From the NCBI GenBank assembly GCA_031286695.1, contig JAITTY010000006.1, positions 1,291,216 through 1,355,215 of the forward strand: DNA of 64,000 nucleotides, in the 5' to 3' direction. Below, piece after piece: positions 9,020 to 18,500 of this stretch (positions are counted from its first letter, which is position 1; every line of letters begins with the position of its first letter). The translations under genes were made by a program, and so were the position numbers. A model generated the notes under the pieces. The model saw only the letters and a list, made by a program, of their open reading frames with translations. It was not told the origin of the DNA and did not search any database. Source of the stretch: Sphingobacterium sp. (GTDB taxonomy: Bacteria; Bacteroidota; Bacteroidia; Sphingobacteriales; Sphingobacteriaceae).

Positions 9020-9946
9020 TTAACCTAATTTTGGTAATGTCTCTTCTATCTGCGAACGGTAGCTTTCATATTGTTTTGGCAATTTAAGTGACGCGCCTAA
9101 ACTGGATAGCGGTTCGTCTACTGTAAATCCCGGATTGTCCGTAGCAATCTCAAACAAGACACCTCCCGGTTCACGAAAATAGAGCGAGAAAAAGTAATCT
9201 CTATCTATTTTTTGTGTAATATCTAACCCTGCCGAAAGCACCTTTTCGCGATACTCCATCAATACATTGTCGTCCTTTACCCGAAATGCGATATGATGAT
9301 TTGTGCCCGCTGCATTTTTACCGTATGGCAAATTTCTGTCGGCTATAATGTCGACGACGTTAGCCGTGTCGATACTATCGGTGGCCAATCTATAATGGTT
9401 GTTGTCTTGCTTTTGGATAGAATAACCCAAAATATCTGTCAATACCTTTATCGTCGGATCAGCTTCTTTTAACGAAAGAGTAACATTATGGAATCCTCTT
9501 AAGGCATATGCTGGATTGACGTCAGTGCTTGTCCAAGGGTTTCTATTATCATCCGTTTCAATAAACTGAATCTGTAAACCGTCAGGATCCTGGAACGAAA
9601 TAAGCTTCTCTCCGAAAATTTCACGTTCCTGTAAGGCTATCTGATGTTCACCCAAACGATTTTTCCAGAAATCGAGGCTGCCATGCGGTACAGCATAACC
9701 GATGTGGGTCGCCATACCTGCTCCCGATGTACCCTTTCCGATACCTTCCCAAGGGAAAAAAGTAAGGATAGTTCCCGGTTCGCCCTGTTCATTGCCAAAG
9801 TAAAAGTGGTAAGTGCCGGGATCATCAAAATTGACGGTTTTCTTTACCAGGCGCATGCCCAATACTTTTGTGTAAAAATCTAGATTTCGTTTTGCATCAT
9901 CAGCTATCGCTGTAATGTGATGTAACCCTAATATTTTATTTTCCAT
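9020..9946 (-). CDS. Ring-cleaving dioxygenase, MhqO-like (VOC superfamily)
   Basis: A 308-residue protein with two vicinal-oxygen-chelate modules (about 5-140 and 148-285). Metal-ligand candidates are His in LHHITAI near the N-terminus, Glu in QIQFIET, and in the second module His in GFHNVTL, His in NHHIAF and Glu in GGVLFEIAT. Length and pattern match the MhqO/LinE-like ring-cleaving dioxygenases that act on hydroquinones. It is the first gene of the operon with a GNAT and an MhqD-like hydrolase. No MarR-type regulator is adjacent. A near-match to the -7 box lies upstream on this strand (TAACTTTA, about 9973-9980). Confidence 0.85.
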   Translation of the reverse strand: MENKILGLHHITAIADDAKRNLDFYTKVLGMRLVKKTVNFDDPGTYHFYFGNEQGEPGTILTFFPWEGIGKGTSGAGMATHIGYAVPHGSLDFWKNRLGEHQIALQEREIFGEKLISFQDPDGLQIQFIETDDNRNPWTSTDVNPAYALRGFHNVTLSLKEADPTIKVLTDILGYSIQKQDNNHYRLATDSIDTANVVDIIADRNLPYGKNAAGTNHHIAFRVKDDNVLMEYREKVLSAGLDITQKIDRDYFFSLYFREPGGVLFEIATDNPGFTVDEPLSSLGASLKLPKQYESYRSQIEETLPKLG

Positions 9947-10160
9947 AGCTCATATTTTTATTTTCTTAACTGATGTAAAGTTACGTCGACCCGTATGGAA
10001 TTTTATTGAACTAGATTAATAAAAGCTATGATTGACATTTTTGTTTTTATCGTACTGGGGATTTTCTAAAATATATAAAAACCTGCATGATTAGATAATC
10101 AATAAAAGCTGTGAAAGAGAACTGAAGGTCTTTCTAGCCAATAAAAAAACACTATCAAAA

Positions 10161-10254
10161 AAACACCTGAAGTTGGGGACTTCAGGTGTTTAACCTAACC
10201 AATTATTAACCTAAATTTATGAAATGTATATTTCTGAATATTATACTAGAATAA
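10161..10254 (+). other. Hairpin plus AACCTAA leader and aborted micro-ORF
   Basis: Arms AAACACCTGAAGT (10161-10173) and ACTTCAGGTGTTT (10179-10191) pair perfectly. They are followed by AACCTAACC and AACCTAAATTTATG; the ATG at 10219 opens only 11 codons. From memory, this arrangement resembles leaders in front of TonB-dependent receptor genes in Sphingobacteriaceae, so it may be the relic of a lost receptor gene. On the minus strand the same hairpin is followed by seven T residues and would act as a terminator. Confidence 0.4.
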
Positions 10255-10268
10255 TAAATTCAATTATC

Positions 10269-10355
10269 ATGCCAGCAATCAAAAAAATCAGTGACCTAAA
10301 ACAAAAGGAGACAGTGTATGTTTTATTGACTCGATATATTGTATTCGGTCAATGA
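10269..10355 (+). CDS. Possible 28-residue small ORF or gene remnant
   Basis: ATG to TGA gives a 28-residue peptide starting MPAIKKISDLKQKE, with a mixed basic and then hydrophobic character. It lies between the orphan leader at 10161 and the SnoaL-like lipoprotein gene. No ribosome-binding site or family likeness was recognised. It could be the N-terminal stub of a deleted gene, or chance. Confidence 0.2.
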   Translation: MPAIKKISDLKQKETVYVLLTRYIVFGQ

Positions 10356-10384
10356 ATCAATACGTCGAGGATTCTAATTCATAA

Positions 10385-10885
10385 ATGGATTTAAAGATGA
10401 AAAATATAGTAAGAATTCAAATGCTGACTTTCTCCGTTCTGTTTCTAATCATAGGATGTCAGACGCCACAAATCGACGAGTCCAAAGCGATGGCTGCACA
10501 GAAACAACTTGAAGAGAACAAAGAGAATAAACGAATCGTATTGGATTTTTATCAGCAGATGTTTGGAGATAAGGATATTTCAGCTGTCGACAAGTATGTT
10601 TCTTCTGGATACATTCAACATAATCCATCTGTAGCAGATGGAGCAGCCGCATTTAAACTGGCTGCAGCAAATTGGTTTAAAGGGCAGCCGAAGACAAAAA
10701 TTGATGTACAGCATATCGCATCGGATGGGGATTTAGTCTTCATACATTTAAAAAATAAGAATCCAGACAGTAGTCTTAAATCAACGATCGATATCTTTAG
10801 ATTGGAAAATGGTAAAATTGTCGAGCACTGGGATGCACAGCAAGATGTACCTAAAGATGCAGCAAATGCACATCCCATGTTTTAA
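10385..10885 (+). CDS. SnoaL-like (NTF2-fold) lipoprotein
   Basis: A 166-residue exported protein. A lipoprotein signal ends at the lipobox FLIIGC (Cys25 from this start, Cys21 if the ATG at 10397 is used). The mature part, from KRIVLDFYQQMFGDKD through IDIFRLENGKIVEHWD, is the SnoaL/NTF2 polyketide-cyclase-like fold often annotated as a predicted aldol-condensation-type protein in Bacteroidota. The pocket function is unknown; many members bind small hydrophobic molecules. The gene is not clearly in an operon. The GH16 gene follows after 130 bases on the same strand. Confidence 0.82.
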   Translation: MDLKMKNIVRIQMLTFSVLFLIIGCQTPQIDESKAMAAQKQLEENKENKRIVLDFYQQMFGDKDISAVDKYVSSGYIQHNPSVADGAAAFKLAAANWFKGQPKTKIDVQHIASDGDLVFIHLKNKNPDSSLKSTIDIFRLENGKIVEHWDAQQDVPKDAANAHPMF

Positions 10886-11015
10886 AGATCTTTATAAATT
10901 TTTCTTTCTCGTTCCACTTAGTTCCCCTTTTTTAATTTTTGGAGGTCTGTTAGGTCTGGTAATTTATGCATAAATTTAGACTCAAATCATTTTTGTACAA
11001 ACTGCTAATTTAATA

Positions 11016-11840
11016 ATGAAAAGAGTCCTGGGCCTAAGTTGGTTTTATTTATTGTTGTCTGCTTGTAGCGTTCATTATACGCCTAAAGACCACCCTTACG
11101 TATATATCCAGAAGCAGGATCGTGAGACTAAAGTATGGAAACTGGTCTGGGAAGAGAACTTTAACTCTCCAAAACTAGACGATCAGAAGTGGTCTCGAAT
11201 TCCGGCAGGAGGTGCTGATTGGAATCGACATATGAGTATGGATGACGCTTGTTTTGGTTGGGAAAGTGGAGAGTTGATTCTTAAAGGAATAAAAAATACA
11301 GATAAAAATAAAGATCCGAGACCATTTTTGACAGGGGGAATATGGAGTAAAGAAAAGTTTGCCTTTCAATACGGCCGTATTGAAATTAGAGCTAAACTTG
11401 GAAACGCAAAGGGAGCATGGCCTGCGATGTGGATGCTGGCCGAGCTGGACAAATACGGGAAATATCCTAAAAATGGTGAAATTGATATCATGGAGCATCT
11501 TAATTTTGATGATATCATTTATCAAACTACGCATTCATACTATACCTTGGATCTGGGGGAAAAAGAGCACCCCAAACATTTTGGTACCGCATCGGTCAGA
11601 ACAGAAGAGTATAATATATATGGTATAAGCTGGTACCCTGACCGTATCGTATTTCAGGTGAACGGTACTGATACATTTACTTACCCAAGAATCAAAGATG
11701 TAGACGCTTCTCAATGGCCTTATGATCAGCCCTTTTATCTATTGATTGACCAGCAGTTGGGCGGAAGCTGGGTCGGAGAGGTAGATCAAAATCAGCTGCC
11801 TGTCGAGATGCGTGTAGACTGGATAAAAGTTTACCAATAA
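11016..11840 (+). CDS. Glycoside hydrolase family 16 lipoprotein (beta-glucanase-like)
   Basis: A 274-residue outer-surface or periplasmic enzyme with lipobox LLLSAC. The GH16 signature GEIDIMEH gives the catalytic set Glu155 (nucleophile), Asp157 and Glu160 (acid/base). Flanking sequence (AWPAMWMLAE before, ISWYPDRIVFQVNG after) matches laminarinase/licheninase-type GH16 enzymes, and the length is normal for a single-domain member. It would cut internal beta-1,3 or mixed beta-1,3/1,4 glucan bonds; the exact specificity cannot be read. There is no SusC/D pair beside it. Confidence 0.9.
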   Translation: MKRVLGLSWFYLLLSACSVHYTPKDHPYVYIQKQDRETKVWKLVWEENFNSPKLDDQKWSRIPAGGADWNRHMSMDDACFGWESGELILKGIKNTDKNKDPRPFLTGGIWSKEKFAFQYGRIEIRAKLGNAKGAWPAMWMLAELDKYGKYPKNGEIDIMEHLNFDDIIYQTTHSYYTLDLGEKEHPKHFGTASVRTEEYNIYGISWYPDRIVFQVNGTDTFTYPRIKDVDASQWPYDQPFYLLIDQQLGGSWVGEVDQNQLPVEMRVDWIKVYQ

Positions 11841-11957
11841 CAGCTGTCATTTCACCGCTCCGTTATCTGATCATGTGGGTGCGGACGAAGCGTAATAATA
11901 TCGATAACCAACGATTAGGTGATAAAAACTTAATATACACTTGATACGAAAATTGTT

Positions 11958-11965
11958 TACTTTTG
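11958..11965 (+). promoter_or_regulatory. Candidate -7 box of the XRE-cupin regulator
   Basis: TACTTTTG matches TAnnTTTG and ends 8 bases before the ATG at 11974, so the transcript would be almost leaderless. The same octamer within TTTACTTTTG recurs at 12695 before the DUF5690 gene, which suggests a shared promoter type. The -33 region here is weak. Confidence 0.4.
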
Positions 11966-11973
11966 GCCAGATT

Positions 11974-12552
11974 ATGGAAGATAATACGATATTCAAGATT
12001 AGCAATAAGATTAAAGGAATCCGAAAAGAAAAAGGGATTACCATCCAGGAAGTCGCGGATAGAGCAGGGGTGAGCAAGGGGCTTATTTCACAGATTGAAA
12101 ATAACCGGACAATACCCTCCTTACTTGTGTTGATCAATATCATTAATGCGCTGAATGTTGATCTAAATGAATTTTTTAAAGACTTTAATTCTGAATTGGA
12201 TTCCGGTCCCGTTGTCGTTCGGAAAAAAGATAGTTACAGTTCATTTGAAAAGGAATCAGCCATAGGTTTCCATTATAAGCGCATCTTTACTTCAGCAATG
12301 GATAGTGCGACTATGGACATTGTCCTTTTGGAGTTGCTTCCAGATGCACAACGACCGATGGTTGAGACCGAAGCCTATGAGTATAAATATATCATCAGTG
12401 GACAGGTGGAGTATATATTCAATGATCAAACAATTAGCTTAGAAGAGGGCGATTCAATCTTTTTTAACGGCAGATTATCACATACGCCGCGAAATATCGG
12501 AATAGAAAAGGCAGTCATGCTGATTGTATACTTTTTTGAAAATAAGAAATAA
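11974..12552 (+). CDS. XRE-family regulator with C-terminal cupin domain
   Basis: A 192-residue regulator: XRE helix-turn-helix (about 8-65, with EVADRAGVSKGLISQIENNRTIPSL) and a cupin sensor barrel (about 115-190). This layout is typical of regulators of small-molecule catabolism such as PuuR-like proteins, in which the cupin binds the effector. The ATG at 11974 is chosen because the XRE domain begins at once; a TTG 33 bases upstream would place a likely promoter inside the gene. It is followed by a terminator and then by the DUF5690 transporter and a flavoprotein gene on the same strand, its likely targets. Confidence 0.88.
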   Translation: MEDNTIFKISNKIKGIRKEKGITIQEVADRAGVSKGLISQIENNRTIPSLLVLINIINALNVDLNEFFKDFNSELDSGPVVVRKKDSYSSFEKESAIGFHYKRIFTSAMDSATMDIVLLELLPDAQRPMVETEAYEYKYIISGQVEYIFNDQTISLEEGDSIFFNGRLSHTPRNIGIEKAVMLIVYFFENKK

Positions 12553-12572
12553 ACGATAGTTCCAATCTTTTG

Positions 12573-12606
12573 AAGCATCACTGAATCATTCAGTGATGCT
12601 TTTTTT
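12573..12606 (+). terminator. Rho-independent terminator after the XRE-cupin gene
   Basis: Arms AAGCATCACTGAA (12573-12585) and TTCAGTGATGCTT (12589-12601) form a 13-base-pair stem with a 3-base loop, followed by a T-run to 12606. Confidence 0.92.
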
Positions 12607-12694
12607 ATTTTATACCTTTCATATCCCGTACGGATGTTTATATTTGTTTATAAATACTTAACAAAAGTTTAGTGTTGTGTTAATTTCCAAAATT

Positions 12695-12702
12695 TACTTT
12701 TG
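12695..12702 (+). promoter_or_regulatory. Candidate promoter of the DUF5690-flavoprotein operon
   Basis: TACTTTTG fits the -7 consensus; a TTG at 12675-12677 lies 17 bases upstream, acceptable for a -33 element. A second TAnnTTTG match (TATATTTG) is at 12639-12646. CAAAAGT (12662-12668) and ACTTTTG (12696-12702) are an inverted pair that could be an operator for the upstream XRE-cupin protein. Confidence 0.45.
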
Positions 12703-12735
12703 ATTGCGGACAATGAGGTCTGTCAACAAGTTTAA

Positions 12736-14076
12736 ATGATGGAGTTAAGCCAACGAATAAAACGAAGAATAAATAGACTGGATGAGAAGTCTGTGGCCAT
12801 TGTATTGGCTATTACGGCATTTTTGTGTTATACAAGTATGTATTCATTTAGAAAGTCATTTACGGCATCTTCTTTTGCAGATGATACTATTTTTGGTGTC
12901 GATTACAAGGTATGCATGGTGGTCATTCAAATGCTGGGGTATTTGTTGTCAAAGTTTTATGGTATAAAATTTATTTCAGAAAGCAAACAACGTAATAGAG
13001 GACGGTATTTAATCGGTCTGATTTGTATCTCATGGATAGGGCTTTTGGCTTTTGCGCTTTGTCCGAGACCCTGGAATGTTATTTTTCTTTTTATCAATGG
13101 TTTTCCATTAGGAATGGTTTGGGGGTTGGTATTTAGTTATTTAGAAGGAAGACGGTTTACAGAGATTATGGGAGCAGTTATGTCTGTAAGTTTAATTTTT
13201 GCTTCGGGACTAATTAAAACTGTTGGAAGATGGTTGATGTCTTCTTTTCATATCAATGAATTTTGGATGCCATTTTTGACAGGTTTACTTTTTTTCCTGC
13301 CTTTTGTTTTTTGTGTATGGATACTGGAGAATGCTCCTGGGCCAACAGAAGAGGACAAGAAGCTACGGACAGAGCGTGTTGCTATGGACAGTAAGATGCG
13401 AAGACACTTTTTTAGAACCTTCATGCCTGGAATTGTATTGACCATTATTGTTTACACCATGTTGACTATTTTACGTGATGTGCGGGATAATTTTGAGGTA
13501 GAAATCTGGCAGATGTTGCATGTAAAGGGGGCGGGCATTTTTGCAAAAGTTGATGGAACTATTTCTATCATTGTACTTCTGCTAGTAAGTTGCCTAATTA
13601 TGGTCAAAAATAATCTTAAAGCATTTAAATTGATTCACTATATGATCATTATAGGATTTCTGACAGCAGGTATTTCTACTTATTTGTTTACGAAACAATG
13701 GATTGATGGTTTAAGCTGGATGTTGCTTGTCGGTTTGGGCTTGTATATGGCCTATATTCCTTATAATGCCATATTTTTTGAGCGAATGATCGCTACATAT
13801 CGCATGAAAAGTAACATTGGCTTTGTGATGTATATGGCAGATTCAATCGGCTATTTGGGGAGCTTTCTGATATTGGTAAACAAGGAATTTATGCCAAATT
13901 CGGTTACCTGGGGAAATTACTTTATTCAATTGGTCTTTCTGGCCTCGATTATCGGAGCGATTTTGGGTATCTTTTCTCTTTTCTATTTCATTCGAAAAAA
14001 AGAACAGACGAAAGGAAGCGATGATGAGCTGCTTGCTCCCTGGCATGCAGCAAAAGGAGAAGTGCAAATTAGTTAA
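12736..14076 (+). CDS. DUF5690 family integral membrane protein (MFS-like transporter)
   Basis: A 446-residue polytopic membrane protein with 11-12 hydrophobic helices; the opening segment (LCYTSMYSFRKSFTASSF) and the first helices resemble major-facilitator sugar-phosphate transporters. It matches what I know as DUF5690, a Bacteroidota family often beside TIGR03364 flavoproteins. It is probably the importer for the compound degraded by the next gene, 17 bases downstream. The first two codons are both Met, so the start is 12736 or 12739. The transport role is an inference from fold and neighbours. Confidence 0.8.
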   Translation: MMELSQRIKRRINRLDEKSVAIVLAITAFLCYTSMYSFRKSFTASSFADDTIFGVDYKVCMVVIQMLGYLLSKFYGIKFISESKQRNRGRYLIGLICISWIGLLAFALCPRPWNVIFLFINGFPLGMVWGLVFSYLEGRRFTEIMGAVMSVSLIFASGLIKTVGRWLMSSFHINEFWMPFLTGLLFFLPFVFCVWILENAPGPTEEDKKLRTERVAMDSKMRRHFFRTFMPGIVLTIIVYTMLTILRDVRDNFEVEIWQMLHVKGAGIFAKVDGTISIIVLLLVSCLIMVKNNLKAFKLIHYMIIIGFLTAGISTYLFTKQWIDGLSWMLLVGLGLYMAYIPYNAIFFERMIATYRMKSNIGFVMYMADSIGYLGSFLILVNKEFMPNSVTWGNYFIQLVFLASIIGAILGIFSLFYFIRKKEQTKGSDDELLAPWHAAKGEVQIS

Positions 14077-14093
14077 CTATACTTTTTATAAAG

Positions 14094-15248
14094 ATGAAAA
14101 CAAATACATATGATTTAATTATTGTTGGGGGTGGGATTTTAGGAACTTTTCATGCTTATCATGCACTAAAAAAGGGATTACGTGTGCTCCAGCTTGAAAA
14201 AGATAATTTTCCTGTGGGATCGACTGTTCGTAATTTTGGACAAGTGGTGCCATCGGGGATGGCCGGAGAATGGTTTGATTATGGCGTACGGGGACTCGAA
14301 ATATATCAGTCCATTCAGAAAGAAATGGATATCTCGGTTAGAAATAATGGTAGCATCTATATCGCTTCGGACAATGATGAGGTGCAGGTACTTCATGAGC
14401 TTTCCAAGCATTATCTGACAAAGGGATATCAGCATGAACTTTGGTCAAAGGAACAGATTCTATCTAAATATCCAATGATGAATTCGGATTATGTCAAGGA
14501 GGCTATCTTTTTTCCGCAGGAGCTAAGTGTAGAACCGGAATCAATGATCAGGCAACTACATATTTATATGCAAAGTAAATTCTCGGATTACACCCTGAAA
14601 TATGATACCACAATTGTGGCCTGTGAGGATAAAAATGATACGGTATCTGTCGTGAGCAGTACATTGCAGCATTATGAAGGAAAGAAAGTCCTTATATGCA
14701 ATGGATATGAATTTAAAATTTTATATCGCTCGCTATTTGAAGATAGCGGTCTTGAAATTAGCAAGTTACAAATGCTGCGTACCAAGCCGCTGGATCATAT
14801 CCATTTGCCAGGGAATATCTTAACAGGATTGACCATCCGTCGGTATGAAAGCTTTGAAGAATATTGCCCCTCATTTCAAACAATTCCAATGCCTGATCAT
14901 TATCAGGAGCTGCGGGATAATGGGATTCATATCTTATTTAAACAAGCTATGGATGGGAGTATTATTATTGGTGACTCTCATGAGTACGCGGCGGGTAATC
15001 GATTGGATGAATTGGGTTTTTCTGTAAATTCCCACATCAATGAATTGATGATTGCAGAAGCTAATCGTATCATGCCCATGAATAGCGAATGGATTTCATC
15101 ATCCTGGGCAGGCTATTATGCTCAGCATAAAGATCATATACTTGAAATAGATGTTACACCGAGAATACACGTTAGAACGGGTATCGGTGGAAAAGGAATG
15201 ACAGCAAGTGCTGGCTATGCCGAACAGAGTATTGAAAAACTTTTTTAA
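14094..15248 (+). CDS. TIGR03364-type FAD-dependent oxidoreductase
   Basis: A 384-residue DAO/GlpO-type flavoprotein. FAD-binding Rossmann motif IIVGGGILG (about 9-17) with acidic residue LEKD at the end of the second strand; FGQVVPSG (near 45) and the C-terminal GIGGKGMTASAGYAE are further landmarks of the DAO fold. Family members cluster with phosphonate-degradation genes in other bacteria, and some are reported to oxidise N-alkylated aminophosphonates, so an amine or aminophosphonate is a plausible substrate. No phosphonatase gene is present here, so the substrate stays open. It is cotranscribed with the DUF5690 transporter. Confidence 0.82.
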   Translation: MKTNTYDLIIVGGGILGTFHAYHALKKGLRVLQLEKDNFPVGSTVRNFGQVVPSGMAGEWFDYGVRGLEIYQSIQKEMDISVRNNGSIYIASDNDEVQVLHELSKHYLTKGYQHELWSKEQILSKYPMMNSDYVKEAIFFPQELSVEPESMIRQLHIYMQSKFSDYTLKYDTTIVACEDKNDTVSVVSSTLQHYEGKKVLICNGYEFKILYRSLFEDSGLEISKLQMLRTKPLDHIHLPGNILTGLTIRRYESFEEYCPSFQTIPMPDHYQELRDNGIHILFKQAMDGSIIIGDSHEYAAGNRLDELGFSVNSHINELMIAEANRIMPMNSEWISSSWAGYYAQHKDHILEIDVTPRIHVRTGIGGKGMTASAGYAEQSIEKLF

Positions 15249-15262
15249 TTAAACATATTGAG

Positions 15263-15300
15263 GAGCCCCGCTATCACATCTAGCGGGGCTCTTTCGTTTT
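15263..15300 (+). terminator. Rho-independent terminator
   Basis: Arms GAGCCCCGCTA (15263-15273) and TAGCGGGGCTC (15281-15291) form an 11-base-pair GC-rich stem followed by TTTCGTTTT. It ends the DUF5690-flavoprotein operon. Confidence 0.93.
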
Positions 15301-15599
15301 TACGACCACTATTTTCCTTGCATCTTCTGATCGACTTTTTTTGATCCGTTTCTACTAGCCTTGGGATGAGATACTTTGTTGAGTGTCTTAGTAAAGATAT
15401 TGTTATAAAAGCTAATTAGTAAATAACTTATTTATTAGGAATATGGATAACTGATCTTTGTTATTGCATCAACAATTTTAGTAGTTGCTTGTTCTTTATA
15501 AAACATTCCCTGATCAATATTTCCTTATTATTTAGGCGTTCAACAATGTTTTTATTAACTTCACGGGCACAATAAACCAGATCTAAATACTAGAAGTGA
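15301..15599. other. Promoter region of the hybrid kinase, no gene seen
   Basis: About 300 AT-rich bases between the terminator and the hybrid kinase ATG. No good TAnnTTTG match, RNA structure or small ORF was recognised. Confidence 0.4.
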
Positions 15600-18500
15600 A
15601 TGGCAAATAACGTTTTTCCTGAAAATGAGTTAAGAAGGATAGAAAAATTAAGGTCCTATGAGTTAATGGGGCTTGGGAAAGACCCTGAATTGGATGTTTT
15701 TGCCCAAGCGGCTTGTTTGATCACAGACTGTCCTGCTGCTTTAATTGCTATGATGGAGCAAGAAACACAGCGAATTCAGAGTTGCGTGGGGATGGAATTG
15801 GATACCGTTGAGCGGAAGAATACAGTCTGTCAATATACGATAATGAGTAAAGAGGTCCTTGTCATAGAAGACACTTTTGAAGACCCACGCTCATCTTCTA
15901 ATCCCTTGATTCGCGAAGGAAATATCCGTTTTTATGCTGGTGTTCCTCTTTTGGATGATGATGGCGATGCACTTGGGACAATCTGCGTTATTGATTTCCA
16001 GCCTAAAAAGCTGTCTGATAAACAGAGAAATTCACTGGCTGAACTTGGTAAGGCGGTGACTAAAATATTATTAGGAAAGAAACGAAAAGTACAGGCGGGT
16101 TACTTCTCCGAAATTTTTCATTTAACCAATAATATTATTTGTGTATTGGATGAAAAACGCAATGTAAAAGAAGTCAACCCTGCATTTAGCAAAGTTCTTG
16201 GCTTGTCCAGGTCAACTAGTTTGAGCAAATCTATTTTTACATTGTTGGGAGACAATGAAAGTAGTTTAGTATCGGACTTAGGTCGAGTTGAGGAAACAAA
16301 GTACGGAGTTCAATCTACGAGTAGAACTAAAATAGAAAATGGCCAAGTTGTCGAAATTGAATGGCATTTCAAATATGATCCTATCAATCATGATATTTTG
16401 GCTTTTGGTAGAAACGTAACAAAAGAGCGTGAAGAAAAACTCAAATTGGAGAATTCCGAACGTAGATTCCGCAGTTTCTTTGAAAATGCAATTGGTCTCA
16501 TGAGCATGCATGATATGGAGGGAAATATACTATCTGTCAATGAAAAAGGAAGAGAAATATTGCAGTACGCCAAAGAAGAGGTTAAAGGGCTTAATCTAAA
16601 GAAATTGGTCCCATCTCATCATGTAAGCATGGTTGAAGAATATCTCAAGCGCATTGCGAAGAACAAAGAGGATTCTGGAATGATGGTTCTACAAACAAAA
16701 GACGGTGAAGATATTTCTTGGCTTTATCACAATATGCTGGAAACCGATGAGAATGGACGGTCTTATGTTGTCAGTACAGCACTGAATATGACGGATCGAT
16801 TGCAGCTTGAGAACGATCTTTTGCACACCAAACAAATCCTGGAGCAGACAAATGCTGTTGCTCAGGTTGGGGGATGGGAGGTAAACCTGGTTGAAAATAA
16901 GGTTTATTGGTCCGATTCGACCAAATTAATTCATGGCGTAGCTCCTGATTTTACACCTGATTTTGAACATGCCATCGGATTTTATGAGCCAGAAAGCCAA
17001 GTTATCTTACGTCGGATTTTTGAAGATGCTATTACATCCAGAACGCCTTACGATACAGAATTACGACTATTAAAGCAAAATGGAGAGTCAATTTGGGTAC
17101 GGGTAAAAGGTATTCCCGAATTTGAGAACGATGTTTGTAAACGTGTATTTGGAATTATTCAGGATATAGATCAAAGTAAATCGCTCTTCCTGGAATTGGA
17201 ACGCAAAGAGTCGATGTTACGTGCGTTTGTAGATTATGTTCCGGCATCGGTTGCGATGTTTGACCGTGATTTTAACTATATTTCAGTGAGTAATCAATGG
17301 TTGGAAGATTTTCACGAAGGGACAAGTTTGCCGCACAATAGCAACTTTTTTAAACTGTTTCCAAATATTCCGGAAGATCGAAAAAAAATCTACCTCGATG
17401 CACTGGAGGGTATTCCTTATAAGAATACCGATGAGGTCATACAAGTAGGAGGGGTTTCAGAATCACAGCATTTCAATTGGGAAGTAAGACCATGGCATCT
17501 TGCAGATGGAAGTATAGGAGGAATCATTATTTTTACGCAAAACATTACCGAATCGGTAAAAATAAATGATGAATTAAAATTAGCGAAGGAACTGGCCGAT
17601 CTGGCAAGTAAAGCAAAATCTGAATTCCTCGCTAATATGAGTCATGAAATTCGAACGCCATTAAACGGTGTGATCGGATTCTCAGATTTGTTGTTGAAAA
17701 CGCCGTTAAATGATACGCAGTTGCAGTACCTTGGTTACATCAATGAATCGGGAAATAGCCTATTGAATATTATCAATGATATTTTAGACTTTTCAAAAAT
17801 TGAATCGGGTAAACTCGAATTATTTGTCGATAAGTATAATGTATATGATGTAGCCAATCAGGTTATTAATGTCGTTCTCTATCAGGCTCAGCGAAAAGAT
17901 GTCGAACTGCTTTTGAATATTGAGCAAGGTCTACCAGCTTTTGTTTGGGTTGATGAAGCACGTATCAAACAAGTGTTGGTCAATTTACTGGGAAATGCTG
18001 TCAAGTTTACAGAAAAGGGCGAGATCGAATTTAAGATCAGTAAACTTCGTAATGATAATGATAAATTAACCCTCCGTTTTGCAGTTAGGGATACCGGTAT
18101 AGGAATTCCACCAGAGAAGCAAAAACGTATCTTTGACGCCTTTACACAAGAGGATAGCTCCGTAAGTAAACGTTATGGCGGCACAGGGCTCGGTTTGACT
18201 ATTTCCAACAACCTGCTGAAATATATGGGAAGCAAATTAAATCTGGTAAGTGAACTCGGTGTTGGATCAACATTCTATTTTGATATTGAAGTACGATGCG
18301 AGGAAATGGAAGAGGAGGACACAGATCTGCCTTTAAATCGTGTCCTCGTTGTCGATGACAACGCGAATAATCGAGTGATCCTTCAACATATGCTATCCTA
18401 TAAAAATGTCGAATCTGTCCTCGCAGAAAACGGTATGGAGGCCTTACAGTTGCTAATGAAAGGCGAGCGTTTCGATGTTATTCTCATGGATTATCATATG

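Larger units (their letters stand above)
9947..10384. other. Intergenic region with structured leader and short ORF remnants
   Basis: The left part should hold the promoter of the dioxygenase operon. From 10161 there is a perfect 13-base-pair hairpin followed by a leader with two copies of AACCTAA and a very short ORF (10219-10254). A further 28-codon ORF lies at 10269-10355. No promoter for the lipoprotein gene at 10385 was recognised with confidence. Confidence 0.45.
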
